From: an uncultured Psychroflexus sp. | Lineage (GTDB): Bacteria > Bacteroidota > Bacteroidia > Flavobacteriales > Flavobacteriaceae | DNA: 64,000 nucleotides | Reading direction: 5' to 3' | Assembly: GCA_913062845.1 (NCBI GenBank) | Contig: CAJXVZ010000001.1 | Location: 1 to 64,000, forward strand | Shown: positions 26,435 to 35,988 of the stretch, in pieces | How positions within the stretch are numbered: position 1 is the stretch's first letter | How the letters are laid out: each line of letters starts with the position of its first letter | Notes under the pieces: model-generated | What the model saw: the letters and a program-made list of their open reading frames with translations, nothing else | What the model was told of the DNA's origin: nothing | Databases searched by the model: none | Made by a program: the position numbers and the translations under genes

Positions 26435-26457
26435 ATAGTTCTCTATTAATGAACTAT
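26435..26457. promoter_or_regulatory. Candidate HigA operator
   Basis: Perfect 7-bp inverted repeat ATAGTTC (26435-26441) and GAACTAT (26451-26457) around a 9-base spacer. It begins 3 bases upstream of the higBA -7 box and covers the -33 region, the expected place for autorepression by HigA. Confidence 0.55.
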
Positions 26458-26810
26458 CGATAAGTTTTTTATAATAAAGGGTAACTATTACATTTCCCAA
26501 AACCACACTCCTATTTTAGAACCGCTAACCAAAGTCTAAAATTTCCGTGAGATTGTTGAGATTAGTCATGAAAAATTACATGGAATTGAAACCCGAATTA
26601 AAAATTAAATTGATTACATTTCTCTCTCTTCCTGATTAAATACTTTATTTTTGACAGCATAGCTTTTGGTCAAAATCATTTATCAAAAAGATGAATTGTA
26701 ATGCATAAAAACAAGTATATATGATTCCTTCAAATGGCCTTTTATTGACAGGCTTTGCATACAATTGAGAATAAATAGACTATAATAGTAATACAAATCA
26801 AAATCAAGTC

Positions 26811-27602
26811 ATGAAAATCAAAATATACCAGGTGGATGCGTTTACAGATAAGCTGTTTGGTGGAAATCCGGCTGCGGTTTGTCCCTTGAAAGAATGGTTA
26901 AGCGATGACCTTCTCCAAAATATCGCTATGGAAAATAATCTATCTGAAACGGCTTTTTACGTAAGAAACGGGAGTCATTACCAGATCAGATGGTTTACGC
27001 CTACGGTGGAAGTCGATCTGTGTGGACATGCCACTTTTGCAGCGGCTTTTGTATTGTTTCATCATGAGGGGCATTCGGGAGATGAGATTCAATTCTTGTC
27101 GCCCCGAAGTGGCGAACTCCGCGTGACCCGAAATGAGGATCAATTGACCTTAAATTTTCCTGCAGACCACATCGAACCGGTTGAACTTACCCAGGATATT
27201 CTCAATGGATTCGACATCAAACCTCAGACGGCTTTTAAAGGTCAATCAGACATTCTGTTGATCTTCAACAATGAAGAAGAGATCAGAAAAGTAAAACCCA
27301 ACTTTACTGAAATCGCTAAATTAAATGCCCGCGGAGTGATCGTTACCGCCAAAGGAAATGATGTTGACTTTGTCTCCCGGTTTTTTGGACCTCAGGTTGG
27401 TGTAGATGAAGATCCGGTCACCGGGTCGGCTCATACAACCTTAACCCCATATTGGTCAAAAACCCTGAACAAAAATAAGCTGAGTGCAAGGCAGCTTTCA
27501 AAACGAGGTGGTGTATTGCATTGTGAACTCTGTGGCGACAGGGTGGACATCAGTGGTCAGGGAAAATTGTTTATGTCGGGAGAGATTCACATCAGTGGTT
27601 AA
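26811..27602 (+). CDS. PhzF-family isomerase/epimerase-like protein
   Basis: A 263-residue cytosolic enzyme of the PhzF/diaminopimelate-epimerase fold. It has the N-terminal signature QVDAFTDKLFGGNPAAVC, the catalytic Glu46 in NNLSETAFY, the motif WFTPTVEVDLCGHATFAAAFVLF, and the second-domain signature RFFGPQVGVDEDPVTGSAHTTL. Members isomerise small metabolites. Phenazine synthesis is unlikely because no other phz genes are present. A single gene with gene-free flanks on both sides. Confidence 0.93.
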   Translation: MKIKIYQVDAFTDKLFGGNPAAVCPLKEWLSDDLLQNIAMENNLSETAFYVRNGSHYQIRWFTPTVEVDLCGHATFAAAFVLFHHEGHSGDEIQFLSPRSGELRVTRNEDQLTLNFPADHIEPVELTQDILNGFDIKPQTAFKGQSDILLIFNNEEEIRKVKPNFTEIAKLNARGVIVTAKGNDVDFVSRFFGPQVGVDEDPVTGSAHTTLTPYWSKTLNKNKLSARQLSKRGGVLHCELCGDRVDISGQGKLFMSGEIHISG

Positions 27603-28104
27603 GTGGCTGTTTAATGCGTTGCTAACCAACTCGTAATTTATTCTAAAAGTAGTTTGCTATAAATGAAACCCAAAGTATAGCTGCTTTGATAAATGCAATT
27701 AACCCATATTCAGATTATTGTAAAAAAGTAAAATTAATAGCAGATCGCAGATAAATACTCATGATTTTAATTCATTATTACATTGATAATCATAATATTA
27801 AAAAGCTTAATGTTGTGAGATCGAGCCACCGAATATTTTTCAAATTTTATTTAAGAGTTGGTGCCGTTTAAAATTATTATGATCAATAAAATTAGCGTCA
27901 GCTCGAGTGGTTTTAATTTAATTTTTAAGAAAAAAATTAAATTAAAATTGTGTCGAGAGCTCGTCAATGAATCTCGATATTTCTAATGGGCGCATTCGAC
28001 AACCATTTGTCTATTAAAAAAGGCTTCTACTATACTCAGCCTGACATATGCAATTCCATTTGAGTTTTAAGTGAGTAACCAAATACTGAGCCAAAAAAAT
28101 ATAT
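27603..28104. other. Gene-free AT-rich region with a large hairpin
   Basis: 502 bp between the convergent PhzF and serine hydrolase genes. It contains the hairpin at 27911-27947 (described separately) and scattered TCGAG-containing words (27833-27970). No reading frame of note and no known RNA recognised. Confidence 0.5.
27911..27947. terminator. Perfect 16-bp AT-only hairpin
   Basis: Arms TTTTAATTTAATTTTT (27911-27926) and AAAAATTAAATTAAAA (27932-27947) with loop AAGAA. It lies between two convergent genes, though about 160-310 bp from each, so a terminator role is only a guess. The stem has no G-C pairs, which is unlike usual intrinsic terminators. Confidence 0.35.
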
Positions 28105-29199
28105 TTACAATTCATCGAGTATAGCCGGAATTAATTCCTGAAAAAATACCTTATTAAAGTATGGACCACTACAATTCGTGACCACACTTATTGAAATATT
28201 ATTTGCTGAATTATAAAATACCATAGACTGATATTTTAATGTGCTCCCAAAATGCCCAACATACTCCTGCCCTTCGTAAGTCAGTTTCATAATGCCGTTG
28301 CCGTATTCTGAAATTTTACCGCTTCCAATCGGTATGCTCATGCTTTCCATGTTGATCCAATCGTACATTTTCGAGAGCGTAACTGGCTTTAAAATGGATT
28401 TATCTTTAAATAATTTAATCAAAAACCGATCAAGTGCTTTGGTGTCGCTGTAAGCACCACCATCAAAACCGTAGTGTTCTCTCCAGTCGGAAACATTAGA
28501 AACAGCCTGATCATTCTGTCCAAAAAAAGCCTGTAATCCATTTTCATCGTAACCTGTTTTAATACCTGGAAATCCATTAGTACTGTAAAACGTATTAAAA
28601 TAATCTTCATAGGTATGACCAGTTAGGTTTTCTACAATTTTTTGAAGAAACAAGTAATTGGTATTGCTATAGGAGAAAGAGCCATAATTGTTTAAACTGT
28701 CATTTACCAGTTTCAATTTATCGCCAAAAATATCCGGTGCATTAGCATTCATCACAGCTTTTATCCATTCAGGGTTTTTGGTATAATCGGATAGTCCACT
28801 TGTATGATTCAATAAGTGCTTTACTGTTATTTTTTCAATTCCTGTTATAGTCGGCTCCAGTTTAAAATGTTCAGTAATTTTGTCATTCAATCTTAACTTT
28901 TCATCTTCGATAAGTTTAAAAATAAGAACAGAGGAAAGCAATTTTGTTGTACTGCCAATACCGTAAACATCCTGTTTTTCAACTTTTTTGTGATGGTATT
29001 GAAAATGAGTCACATCTTCATTTCTGCTGATCTGAACCTCCAGAGAAGGAATGTTTGTTTCCTTTGCAATTCGAGTGACCTTTTTCTCAATACGTTTCGA
29101 AAAGTCTGTATTTTCAATAATGATTTTCCTATTGGCCTCTGATAGAGATAACTGGCCAACCAAAATGATGATATAAATCGTAATTGCTTTCAAAAGCAC
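28105..29199 (-). CDS. Serine hydrolase, class C beta-lactamase/penicillin-binding-protein-like
   Basis: A 364-residue exported enzyme of the beta-lactamase/PBP-like superfamily. The nucleophile motif SxxK is GSTTKLLSS (near residue 90), the second motif YxN is SYSNTNYLFL, and the third-motif position reads GHFGSTLKY. The signal segment LKAITIYIIILVGQLSLSEA places it in the periplasm or outer membrane. The substrate could be a peptide or an ester. A true beta-lactamase cannot be claimed. No ATG is available near the start. GTG at 29199 is given, but TTG at 29193 (reading MKAITIY) is as likely because an ATATTTG box runs into the GTG. Confidence 0.85.
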   Translation of the reverse strand: MLLKAITIYIIILVGQLSLSEANRKIIIENTDFSKRIEKKVTRIAKETNIPSLEVQISRNEDVTHFQYHHKKVEKQDVYGIGSTTKLLSSVLIFKLIEDEKLRLNDKITEHFKLEPTITGIEKITVKHLLNHTSGLSDYTKNPEWIKAVMNANAPDIFGDKLKLVNDSLNNYGSFSYSNTNYLFLQKIVENLTGHTYEDYFNTFYSTNGFPGIKTGYDENGLQAFFGQNDQAVSNVSDWREHYGFDGGAYSDTKALDRFLIKLFKDKSILKPVTLSKMYDWINMESMSIPIGSGKISEYGNGIMKLTYEGQEYVGHFGSTLKYQSMVFYNSANNISISVVTNCSGPYFNKVFFQELIPAILDEL

Positions 29200-29274
29200 A
29201 AATATTTAAAGTGTTAACAACCCTCCATTCCAAGCTAAAGTTAGGATAAAATCCAGGAATTATAGTGTCCAGTA

Positions 29275-30375
29275 CTACTGAATTTTTTCTACATTATATG
29301 TAATATCCGTTATTTTCAATTTCAACCAGGTCCATTTGCCGCTTTCAAGTTCCCAGCTGGCTTCACACTCAACAGGTATTTTAATACCATTCTTTTGTTC
29401 AGTTTTTTTAGCAATAACGGTCCATTGAGTTGGCTCCTCAGCATTTGAATCCTGATAACGCATAGTTGTAAGCTTTTCAAAATTCCCGTTGCTGTCAAAA
29501 TGAAACACACCTGAACCTTCAATGCCTTTATAGGTCATTGTTGCTTTTGCTGAATACTGGTCCAGAGTTTCCCATTTTATGTACTCACTCAATGCAGCTG
29601 ATGGAAACCATACAATTTCAGCCAAATATCTCTGTAAAGTCGCCTGGTCTGTTTTATTATCATTTTTTGCATTGACTACCGGAATTAGAGAAAAAAGTTT
29701 GATAATCATTTCGCCTTTTGCATCGGCAAATTTATCTCTGCCAACGACTTTCAAAAACGAATTCATTTCAGTATTTACATTCCAGATAAACGCAGGCTTT
29801 TCTATTGTAAAATATTGTTCGGCTTGGCCAAAGTTCCAGTTGTCCTGGTTAGGTTTTAATTTCATTTGTAATTCCTTAGTGAGATAGACATTAAAAATTC
29901 TTTTTGTACCAATTACGCCGCTGGTTTTCAACCATTTTTGCACTATTGGCGGTAAATTTTGTATGGCTTCAAGGCTAATTCGCTCTTCATTTTCAATTGG
30001 GGCATTTTTTAATAAAGCGATTCTGTCTTTTTTAGTTTCATTTTTAAAGTTGAAGCTTGCATAAGCCGTTAGTACGGCCAGTAAAATAATCAGGTTTAGC
30101 AGGCTTCCGAATTTTGCGTCTGACCAATATGTAAAAATCAAAGTCTGGGATACTATCACCGCAAAAAGTCCGCATAACCACCAAAATTCTGACTGAATGA
30201 GATTTAAAAGTATTGTAGCAACAAACAGCACAAATGCCAGTAACCATAACAAGCCATTAGCTCTGGATATAGGTTGTGAAATTGCATTAAATTCAGCAAA
30301 ACCAAAACCTTTGAGGAATCCAAATAAATGGATAATGCCATGTATAAGTATCAATACAATCAAAGCAGTTCTCAT
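29275..30375 (-). CDS. DUF6544-type membrane protein
   Basis: A 366-residue protein. Residues 1 to about 115 hold four membrane segments (ALIVLILIHGIIHLFGFLKGF, NGLLWLLAFVLFVATILLNL, WWLCGLFAVIVSQTLIFTYW, LLNLIILLAVLTAYASF). The soluble part matches the DUF6544 pattern: LPPIVQKWLKTSGVIG, QYFTIEKPAFIWNV, VVGRDKFADAKGEMIIKLFSLIPVV, LQRYLAEIVWFPSAAL, and a final strand-rich domain. Function unknown. No operon partner: 75 bp from the serine hydrolase and about 110 bp from the efflux operon, same strand. Confidence 0.8.
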   Translation of the reverse strand: MRTALIVLILIHGIIHLFGFLKGFGFAEFNAISQPISRANGLLWLLAFVLFVATILLNLIQSEFWWLCGLFAVIVSQTLIFTYWSDAKFGSLLNLIILLAVLTAYASFNFKNETKKDRIALLKNAPIENEERISLEAIQNLPPIVQKWLKTSGVIGTKRIFNVYLTKELQMKLKPNQDNWNFGQAEQYFTIEKPAFIWNVNTEMNSFLKVVGRDKFADAKGEMIIKLFSLIPVVNAKNDNKTDQATLQRYLAEIVWFPSAALSEYIKWETLDQYSAKATMTYKGIEGSGVFHFDSNGNFEKLTTMRYQDSNAEEPTQWTVIAKKTEQKNGIKIPVECEASWELESGKWTWLKLKITDITYNVEKIQ

Positions 30376-30483
30376 CTTTGTTAATCTTTATAATTCGAAT
30401 TATCAGATTTTCAAAAAATCACACTTATTCAACATGAAAATTTATTTAAGTCATCTCCATTCCTGTTCTTAACATAATGCTTC

Positions 30484-31617
30484 TCATTCACCCGAAACCA
30501 GATCAAAAACTCCATTCGTCAGAAAAGTTCCGTCGACCTTTGATGTCTTATCGATTTGTAAAGCTCTACGAACGTTTTGTTCAGCCGTTTCTTCAACTTT
30601 TAAAATATTGAACACATATATAGAGTCTGTTTGCTCCTTTAATTTTAAAACCACCCAATCATTGTCCTGTTTAGCAAAAGCGGTATTGGGTAAACTTAAG
30701 GCGGTCTCAGCATCGTGTTTGAAGAATGCCTCAACAAACATGCCTACGGCAAAATATTGTTTTTCGTCTACAGGATGCGCATGGACCCTGACACTGCGGT
30801 TCTCACCGATCTCTGCACCAATCAGCTTGACATATGCTTTAAATTCTTTATCATTGAGTTCAGGCACTTTAAAACTTAAAGTATCACCGGTTTTTATTTT
30901 CATGATGTCCTTTTCAAATACATCCAGCTCGAGATGGATATGGTCGGTATCCAATATCTCCATGATCATGGTGTTAGGCTGCACAAATGAACCCTGCGAG
31001 ATATTCAGTTTTGAAATTTTACCGCTGATTGGTGCATAAATGGAAATAGTTTCGGAGAAATTGCCTTTCAACACCTGATGAATATTCACGTTCATCAGTT
31101 GCAGTTTACGGCGTTGACCCTGCACTTTAGCCTTCATGCTGTTGTAATCGCTTTTGGTCTGCTGAAATACCTTTTGTGAGATCACTTTATCCTTCAACAG
31201 GTTTTGCTTTCTATGAAATTCAGATTCCAAAAATTCCAGCTGACTCGAACTTTCTGCAAATTGTTGTTGCATTTCAATAAAATCAGGATTTTGTAATTTG
31301 ATGATGAGGTCGCCTTTTTTGACCTCATCACCGACCAACAAATGCGTTTCGCTCACAAAACCACTGAAAAATGAATTCACAGATGCCCGGTTCTCCGGTG
31401 GCACATCAATCATTCCTGTGACTTTGAAGGACTTAAAAAATTCGGTTGAATCCGGTCTTGCCAATTTAAAGTTCCCGTTTTTGAATTGTGTAAGACTTAA
31501 TTCAATCTGATCGTCACGACCCTTTATTTCTTCTTTTTCCTGTTGGTCCTGTTGCTCGGAAGAACAGCTACAGATCAGGAAAAAACAGAAAAATAATATG
31601 TATAATGAAGTTTTCAT
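30484..31617 (-). CDS. czcB: Heavy-metal efflux RND periplasmic adaptor (CzcB-like)
   Basis: A 377-residue membrane-fusion lipoprotein. The signal ends in a lipobox (FFLICSC), so it is anchored by lipid. It has a barrel-sandwich/lipoyl half (VSETHLLVGDEVKKGDLIIKLQNPDF), a helical hairpin (residues about 120-180), the second lipoyl half (ISIYAPISGKISKLNISQGSFVQPNTMIMEI) and a beta-barrel domain (HLELDVFEKDIMKIKTGDTLSF). It links the inner-membrane pump to the outer-membrane channel. It follows the pump gene by 4 bp and ends the operon. Confidence 0.92.
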   Translation of the reverse strand: MKTSLYILFFCFFLICSCSSEQQDQQEKEEIKGRDDQIELSLTQFKNGNFKLARPDSTEFFKSFKVTGMIDVPPENRASVNSFFSGFVSETHLLVGDEVKKGDLIIKLQNPDFIEMQQQFAESSSQLEFLESEFHRKQNLLKDKVISQKVFQQTKSDYNSMKAKVQGQRRKLQLMNVNIHQVLKGNFSETISIYAPISGKISKLNISQGSFVQPNTMIMEILDTDHIHLELDVFEKDIMKIKTGDTLSFKVPELNDKEFKAYVKLIGAEIGENRSVRVHAHPVDEKQYFAVGMFVEAFFKHDAETALSLPNTAFAKQDNDWVVLKLKEQTDSIYVFNILKVEETAEQNVRRALQIDKTSKVDGTFLTNGVFDLVSGE

Positions 31618-31621
31618 AAGC

Positions 31622-34600
31622 TTAGTTTAAAAGTAAATAATTAAGTTGAATTACAGTTTCGTTGTATTGAGACAGCAGATCAAGGTAGTCGAGTTTGATT
31701 TGTAGCGCATGGTCTATACTTTGCACATACTGGAAAAAATTGATCTCACCATTATGGTAGCTGCTTTCAGTAGTGCTTATAATTTCTTCAGCAACCTGCA
31801 ATTGGTTCTGGCTAAAGTTATCCAGCGTTTCCGTCTGACTACTTAAGGTTTGCAGAAGTGCTTTTTGACGGGTTTCCAGATCAAGTTTAACCTGCTGATA
31901 ATTGTAATCGGCAACCTCTTTCTGAATAGACCTTGATTTGATCCTGGCCTTATCGCCGAAAAAAAGTAAGGGAACATTCAAGCCCACCTGGTAACCGTAA
32001 AAACTGGTATCCACTGAAGGATTACTTCGTATAAATGAACTGAGTGAAATCCCGGGTAACAATTCATTCTTCGCCAGTTTCCACTCCTGCTCTGCCAGTC
32101 GGATTTGCGCCTGACTCATCTGAAGCACCATTGAATTATCGAGTGAACTGATATCAATTTCCAAACGTCCGGGCTTTTCTTTTGGCAGATCTAACTCTAT
32201 ATCTGATTGTACCATATTTTGAAGCTTTATCCGGTTAGAAATCAATGCATTGTTAAAAGTAATCAATTGATTTTTGATCTGATTTTGCTTGGATTGGGCT
32301 GTGATCTTTTCAAGATAAGTGGATTCACCTTCTTCAAATCTTCGACTGGCCTTGCGGTAAAAATCAGCGTAAATGCTGTCCAGATAAGTGTAAATTTCAA
32401 GCTTCTCTGTCAATATTAAATGCTGCTGATACAGTTGTTCCAGATTTTGCATTTGCATTTGAACTTGCATCTGGTTCTGAACATCAACAATATTTGTCTG
32501 CGCCTTATTTCGTTGCAGGCGTTTGGCATAGACCGTTGGAAATTCAAAATTCTGAACAGCACCCCATTGGTAAAGTGGTCGATTGGCAATCGGATCTAGT
32601 TCAGACTCATCATAATTCTGGTAAACCTGAAGTTTTTGAAATTCAAAGGCCTCGCCTTCGGCTGTTTTTTGGCGTTCTACCGCAAGTGCTGAAGATTTAA
32701 GACCGGCATTATTGTTGAGCATCAAGGTCTTCAGACTATCGAGGTCCTGAGCTTCAGCTGAATGCCAGTTGCCAATACTGAACAGCAGGATTAGAATTCC
32801 GGTGATGCTTGACGATTTTAGTTTCATGGTTTTTTGTTCAATTGAATAATAAAGCACAGGCAAAATAATAAGAGTTAAGAGCGTGGACGTGATAAGACCA
32901 CCTATCACAACGGTTGCCAGAGGCCTTTGGACTTCAGCTCCTGCACCGGTAGAAATGGCCATTGGCAAAAACCCCAATGCTGTTGAGCTTGCCGTAAGCA
33001 AGACTGCCCGTAAACGGTCCTGCGTAGCTTTGATGATGTTGTCCCGGTTAAGGCTTTTTCCATCCTTTTGGATATCTTTAAAATATTCTACCAGGATAAT
33101 GCCGTTAAGAACTGAAATTCCAAACAAAGCAATAAACCCAACACCAGCCGAGATACTGAATGGCATATCTCTTAACCACAATAAAAATATACCACCAACC
33201 GCGGAAAATGGTATGGCTGTAAAAATGAGTAAAGTATCTTTTAAAGTTTCTAGAGCGAAATACAACAAAACAAAGATGAGAACCAGTGCAATAGGTACAA
33301 CGATTTTTAATCGTTTGGTCGCACTTTGAAGGTTTTCAAATTGTCCACCGTAAGTAATAGTGTAACCGGTTGGCAAATCTATGTTAGACTTAATAAGCTC
33401 CTGAGCGTCTTCCACAACCGATTGCAGGTCGCGGTTTCGTACATTAATACCCACATTGATCCGCCTTTGGGTCTGATCTCTGGAAATTTTTGCCGGTCCC
33501 TGACTATGACTCACCCGGGCAACTTCACCCAAAGGAATCTTCCCACTGTTTGGAGTATCGATCATTAGATTTTCAAGATCATCAATAGAATTTCTGCTGT
33601 CTTCTTTAAGTCTGACCACCAAATCGTAGCGCTTTTCCCCTTCAAAGACCACACCCAAGGTTTGTCCGGCAAATCCGGCAGTAATCAACTGATTGATATC
33701 ACTAATGTTCAGTCCGTAACGGGCGATCTTTTGCCTGTCATAATCTACGGCCATTTGTGGTAAACCCACGATCTTCTCAACAGAAATATCACCAACACCT
33801 TCCACATCTTCAACCAGTTCTTTGATCTCATTCGCTTTATCGGCCAATATGTTCAGGTCTTCACCAAAAATCTTGATGGCTATATCAGAGCGCACTCCGG
33901 TGATGAGCTCATTAAAGCGCATTTCGATAGGCTGGGTAAATTCAATTTCCATATTGGGTATGATGCTCAGCTTTTCTTTCATACGCTCAGCAAGCTCTTC
34001 CTTTGAGTCTGCTGAAGTCCATTCGTCTTTTGGCTTTAAGCGAATTATAACGTCCGAATCCTGCATCGACATTGGGTCGGTTGGCACCTCTGCAGCGCCG
34101 ATTCTCGAGACGACCTGCTCTACTTCCGGGAATTCTTTGAGCAGTATTTTTTCGATTTCTGTTGTGCGTTCGATTGTGCTTTTTAAGGATTTTCCGGTTT
34201 TTAAGATCGGCTGAATCACAAAATCACCTTCGTCTAAGGTCGGGACAAATTCACCACCCATTTTTATAAAAGTAAATACCGCAACTGCCAATAACAAAAC
34301 CGAACTCAGCAAAACAACCCTTGTGCGTTTTAAAGCCCATGAAATGCTCGGTAAATAAAGATTCTTGACGCTATCTATAATTCTGGTAGAAAAATTTTGA
34401 GCTTTCAATTTCTCAGGCTTTAAGAACCAGCTGCAAGCCACCGGAATCCAGGTAAAACATATGATGATTGCACCCAAAAGGGCAAACATAAAAGTCAAAG
34501 CCATGGGTCTGAACATTTTGCCTTCGACGCCGGTAAGGGACAAAATGGGTATAAAAACGATCAAAATAATCAGTTGGCCAAAAATGGCAGAATTCATCAT

Positions 34601-35944
34601 TTTAGAAGCTCCGGTAAAGGTGATCTTGTTTTTTAATTGTTGTATTTCAGCTGTTGAAGTATTCTGAAAATCGCTCGACTGTTGAAGCATTTTAAAAGCC
34701 ACAAATTCAACAATAATCACCGCACCATCGATGATGATCCCAAAGTCCAGTGCACCCAGACTCATTAAATTAGCATCAATATTAAAGATATACATCAAAC
34801 TGATGGCCATCAGGAAACTTAATGGAATCACAGAGGCAATAATGAGGCCGGAACGCCAGTCACCGATAAGTAAAATCACGATAAAAACCACCACTAGAAA
34901 GCCCAGAAAAAGGTTTTCAAATATGGTTGAGGTTGTCCTGCTGATGAGTTCGCTTCGGTCTAAGAAACCATTGATGTAAACACCTTCCGGTAAACTGCCT
35001 TCGATCTCTTTGAGACGTTTCTTGACATTATCTATGGTCTTTTTAGAGTCGGCACCCTTTAGCATCATCACTTGTCCCAGCACCTTCTCTCCTTCTCCAT
35101 TGCCGGTGATGGCACCAAATCGCCTGGCGTATCCAAAATCGACTTCAGCAATATCACGGATGTAAATGGGTCTGCCGTCACGGTTTTCAACCACTATATT
35201 TTCAATATCTTCGAGACTTTTCAATAAACCATCTCCGCGGATAAAATAGGCCTGCTCTTCTTTTTCAATATAACTTCCGCCGGCCACGGCATTATTAGTC
35301 TCCAGAGCCTTAAACACTTTTGAAATACTGATGTTTTTAGCCTGCAGTTGTGAAGTTGAAAAGGCCACTTCGTACTGTTTCAGATAACCGCCCCAGGTAT
35401 TGATTTCGACCACGCCTGGAATCCCGGCCAGTTGACGTTTGACGATCCAGTCCTGAACACTCCGCAATTCCATGGCCGAATAGTCTCCCTGATAATCATC
35501 TTCAACCTCAAGCGTATATTGATAGATCTCACCGAGCCCCGTTGAAATCGGCCCCATAAAAGGGGTGCCGAACTGTGCCGGAATTTTAGATTCTGCGGAT
35601 TTTAGTTTTTCTGAAATGAGCTGCCTTGGTAAATAGGTGCCCATATCGTCTTCAAAAACAATGGTGACGACCGATAAACCGAATTTGGAGGTGGAACGTA
35701 TTTCTTTTACACCAGGTAAATTTGACATTTCGAGCTCAACCGGGTAGGTGATAAATTGTTCAACATCGGCAGTTGAAAGGTTCCTGCTGGTCGTGAGCAC
35801 TTGAACCTGATTGTTGGTGACATCTGGAACAGCACCAATTGAAATGTTGTTCAGGGCAAAAATCCCAAAACCAATAATGGCAGCAACAAATAATAAAATG
35901 ATGAATTTGGATTTTAAACTAAATCCAATGAGTTTAGACAACAT
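31622..35944 (-). CDS. czcA: CzcA-type heavy-metal RND pump fused to a TolC-like outer-membrane channel
   Basis: A 1440-residue fusion. Residues 1-1039 are an HME-RND pump with 12 membrane segments and two periplasmic loops. The transmembrane-4 signature is DFGIIIDGAVIIVE, the form found in divalent-cation (Co/Zn/Cd) pumps and not the DAxxxxxE form of Cu/Ag pumps. Residues 1040-1440 form a complete TolC-like outer-membrane factor that begins with MKLKSSSITGILILLFSIG, a signal-like segment ending AEAQD. The ATG for that Met is at 32825-32827. No stop separates the parts. The channel part could be cut free by signal peptidase or also be translated separately. Such fusions are known in Bacteroidota. 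Confidence 0.93.
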   Translation of the reverse strand: MLSKLIGFSLKSKFIILLFVAAIIGFGIFALNNISIGAVPDVTNNQVQVLTTSRNLSTADVEQFITYPVELEMSNLPGVKEIRSTSKFGLSVVTIVFEDDMGTYLPRQLISEKLKSAESKIPAQFGTPFMGPISTGLGEIYQYTLEVEDDYQGDYSAMELRSVQDWIVKRQLAGIPGVVEINTWGGYLKQYEVAFSTSQLQAKNISISKVFKALETNNAVAGGSYIEKEEQAYFIRGDGLLKSLEDIENIVVENRDGRPIYIRDIAEVDFGYARRFGAITGNGEGEKVLGQVMMLKGADSKKTIDNVKKRLKEIEGSLPEGVYINGFLDRSELISRTTSTIFENLFLGFLVVVFIVILLIGDWRSGLIIASVIPLSFLMAISLMYIFNIDANLMSLGALDFGIIIDGAVIIVEFVAFKMLQQSSDFQNTSTAEIQQLKNKITFTGASKMMNSAIFGQLIILIVFIPILSLTGVEGKMFRPMALTFMFALLGAIIICFTWIPVACSWFLKPEKLKAQNFSTRIIDSVKNLYLPSISWALKRTRVVLLSSVLLLAVAVFTFIKMGGEFVPTLDEGDFVIQPILKTGKSLKSTIERTTEIEKILLKEFPEVEQVVSRIGAAEVPTDPMSMQDSDVIIRLKPKDEWTSADSKEELAERMKEKLSIIPNMEIEFTQPIEMRFNELITGVRSDIAIKIFGEDLNILADKANEIKELVEDVEGVGDISVEKIVGLPQMAVDYDRQKIARYGLNISDINQLITAGFAGQTLGVVFEGEKRYDLVVRLKEDSRNSIDDLENLMIDTPNSGKIPLGEVARVSHSQGPAKISRDQTQRRINVGINVRNRDLQSVVEDAQELIKSNIDLPTGYTITYGGQFENLQSATKRLKIVVPIALVLIFVLLYFALETLKDTLLIFTAIPFSAVGGIFLLWLRDMPFSISAGVGFIALFGISVLNGIILVEYFKDIQKDGKSLNRDNIIKATQDRLRAVLLTASSTALGFLPMAISTGAGAEVQRPLATVVIGGLITSTLLTLIILPVLYYSIEQKTMKLKSSSITGILILLFSIGNWHSAEAQDLDSLKTLMLNNNAGLKSSALAVERQKTAEGEAFEFQKLQVYQNYDESELDPIANRPLYQWGAVQNFEFPTVYAKRLQRNKAQTNIVDVQNQMQVQMQMQNLEQLYQQHLILTEKLEIYTYLDSIYADFYRKASRRFEEGESTYLEKITAQSKQNQIKNQLITFNNALISNRIKLQNMVQSDIELDLPKEKPGRLEIDISSLDNSMVLQMSQAQIRLAEQEWKLAKNELLPGISLSSFIRSNPSVDTSFYGYQVGLNVPLLFFGDKARIKSRSIQKEVADYNYQQVKLDLETRQKALLQTLSSQTETLDNFSQNQLQVAEEIISTTESSYHNGEINFFQYVQSIDHALQIKLDYLDLLSQYNETVIQLNYLLLN

Positions 35945-35988
35945 GAATTTTTAAAATTAGAAATGAACTTAAGTCTTGATATTTAGGC

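Larger units (their letters stand above)
26408..26810. other. Divergent intergenic region with higBA promoter
   Basis: 403 bp between higB and the PhzF gene. It holds the higBA promoter and operator near 26424-26457 (described separately). The remaining 350 bp are AT-rich. No gene or repeat recognised, and no perfect -7 box was found in front of the PhzF gene. Confidence 0.5.

Noticed and set aside
27782-27795. TTGATAATCATAAT as a further Crp/Fnr-type site
   Set aside because: One half-site is wrong (ATAA for ATCA), and it lies in a gap between convergent genes with no promoter to control.
30608-31039. 143-codon frame opposite the czcB gene
   Set aside because: Lies wholly inside a well-supported adaptor gene on the other strand and has no recognisable family or start signal.
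32883-33329. 148-codon frame opposite czcA
   Set aside because: Antisense shadow of a conserved pump domain. No independent evidence.
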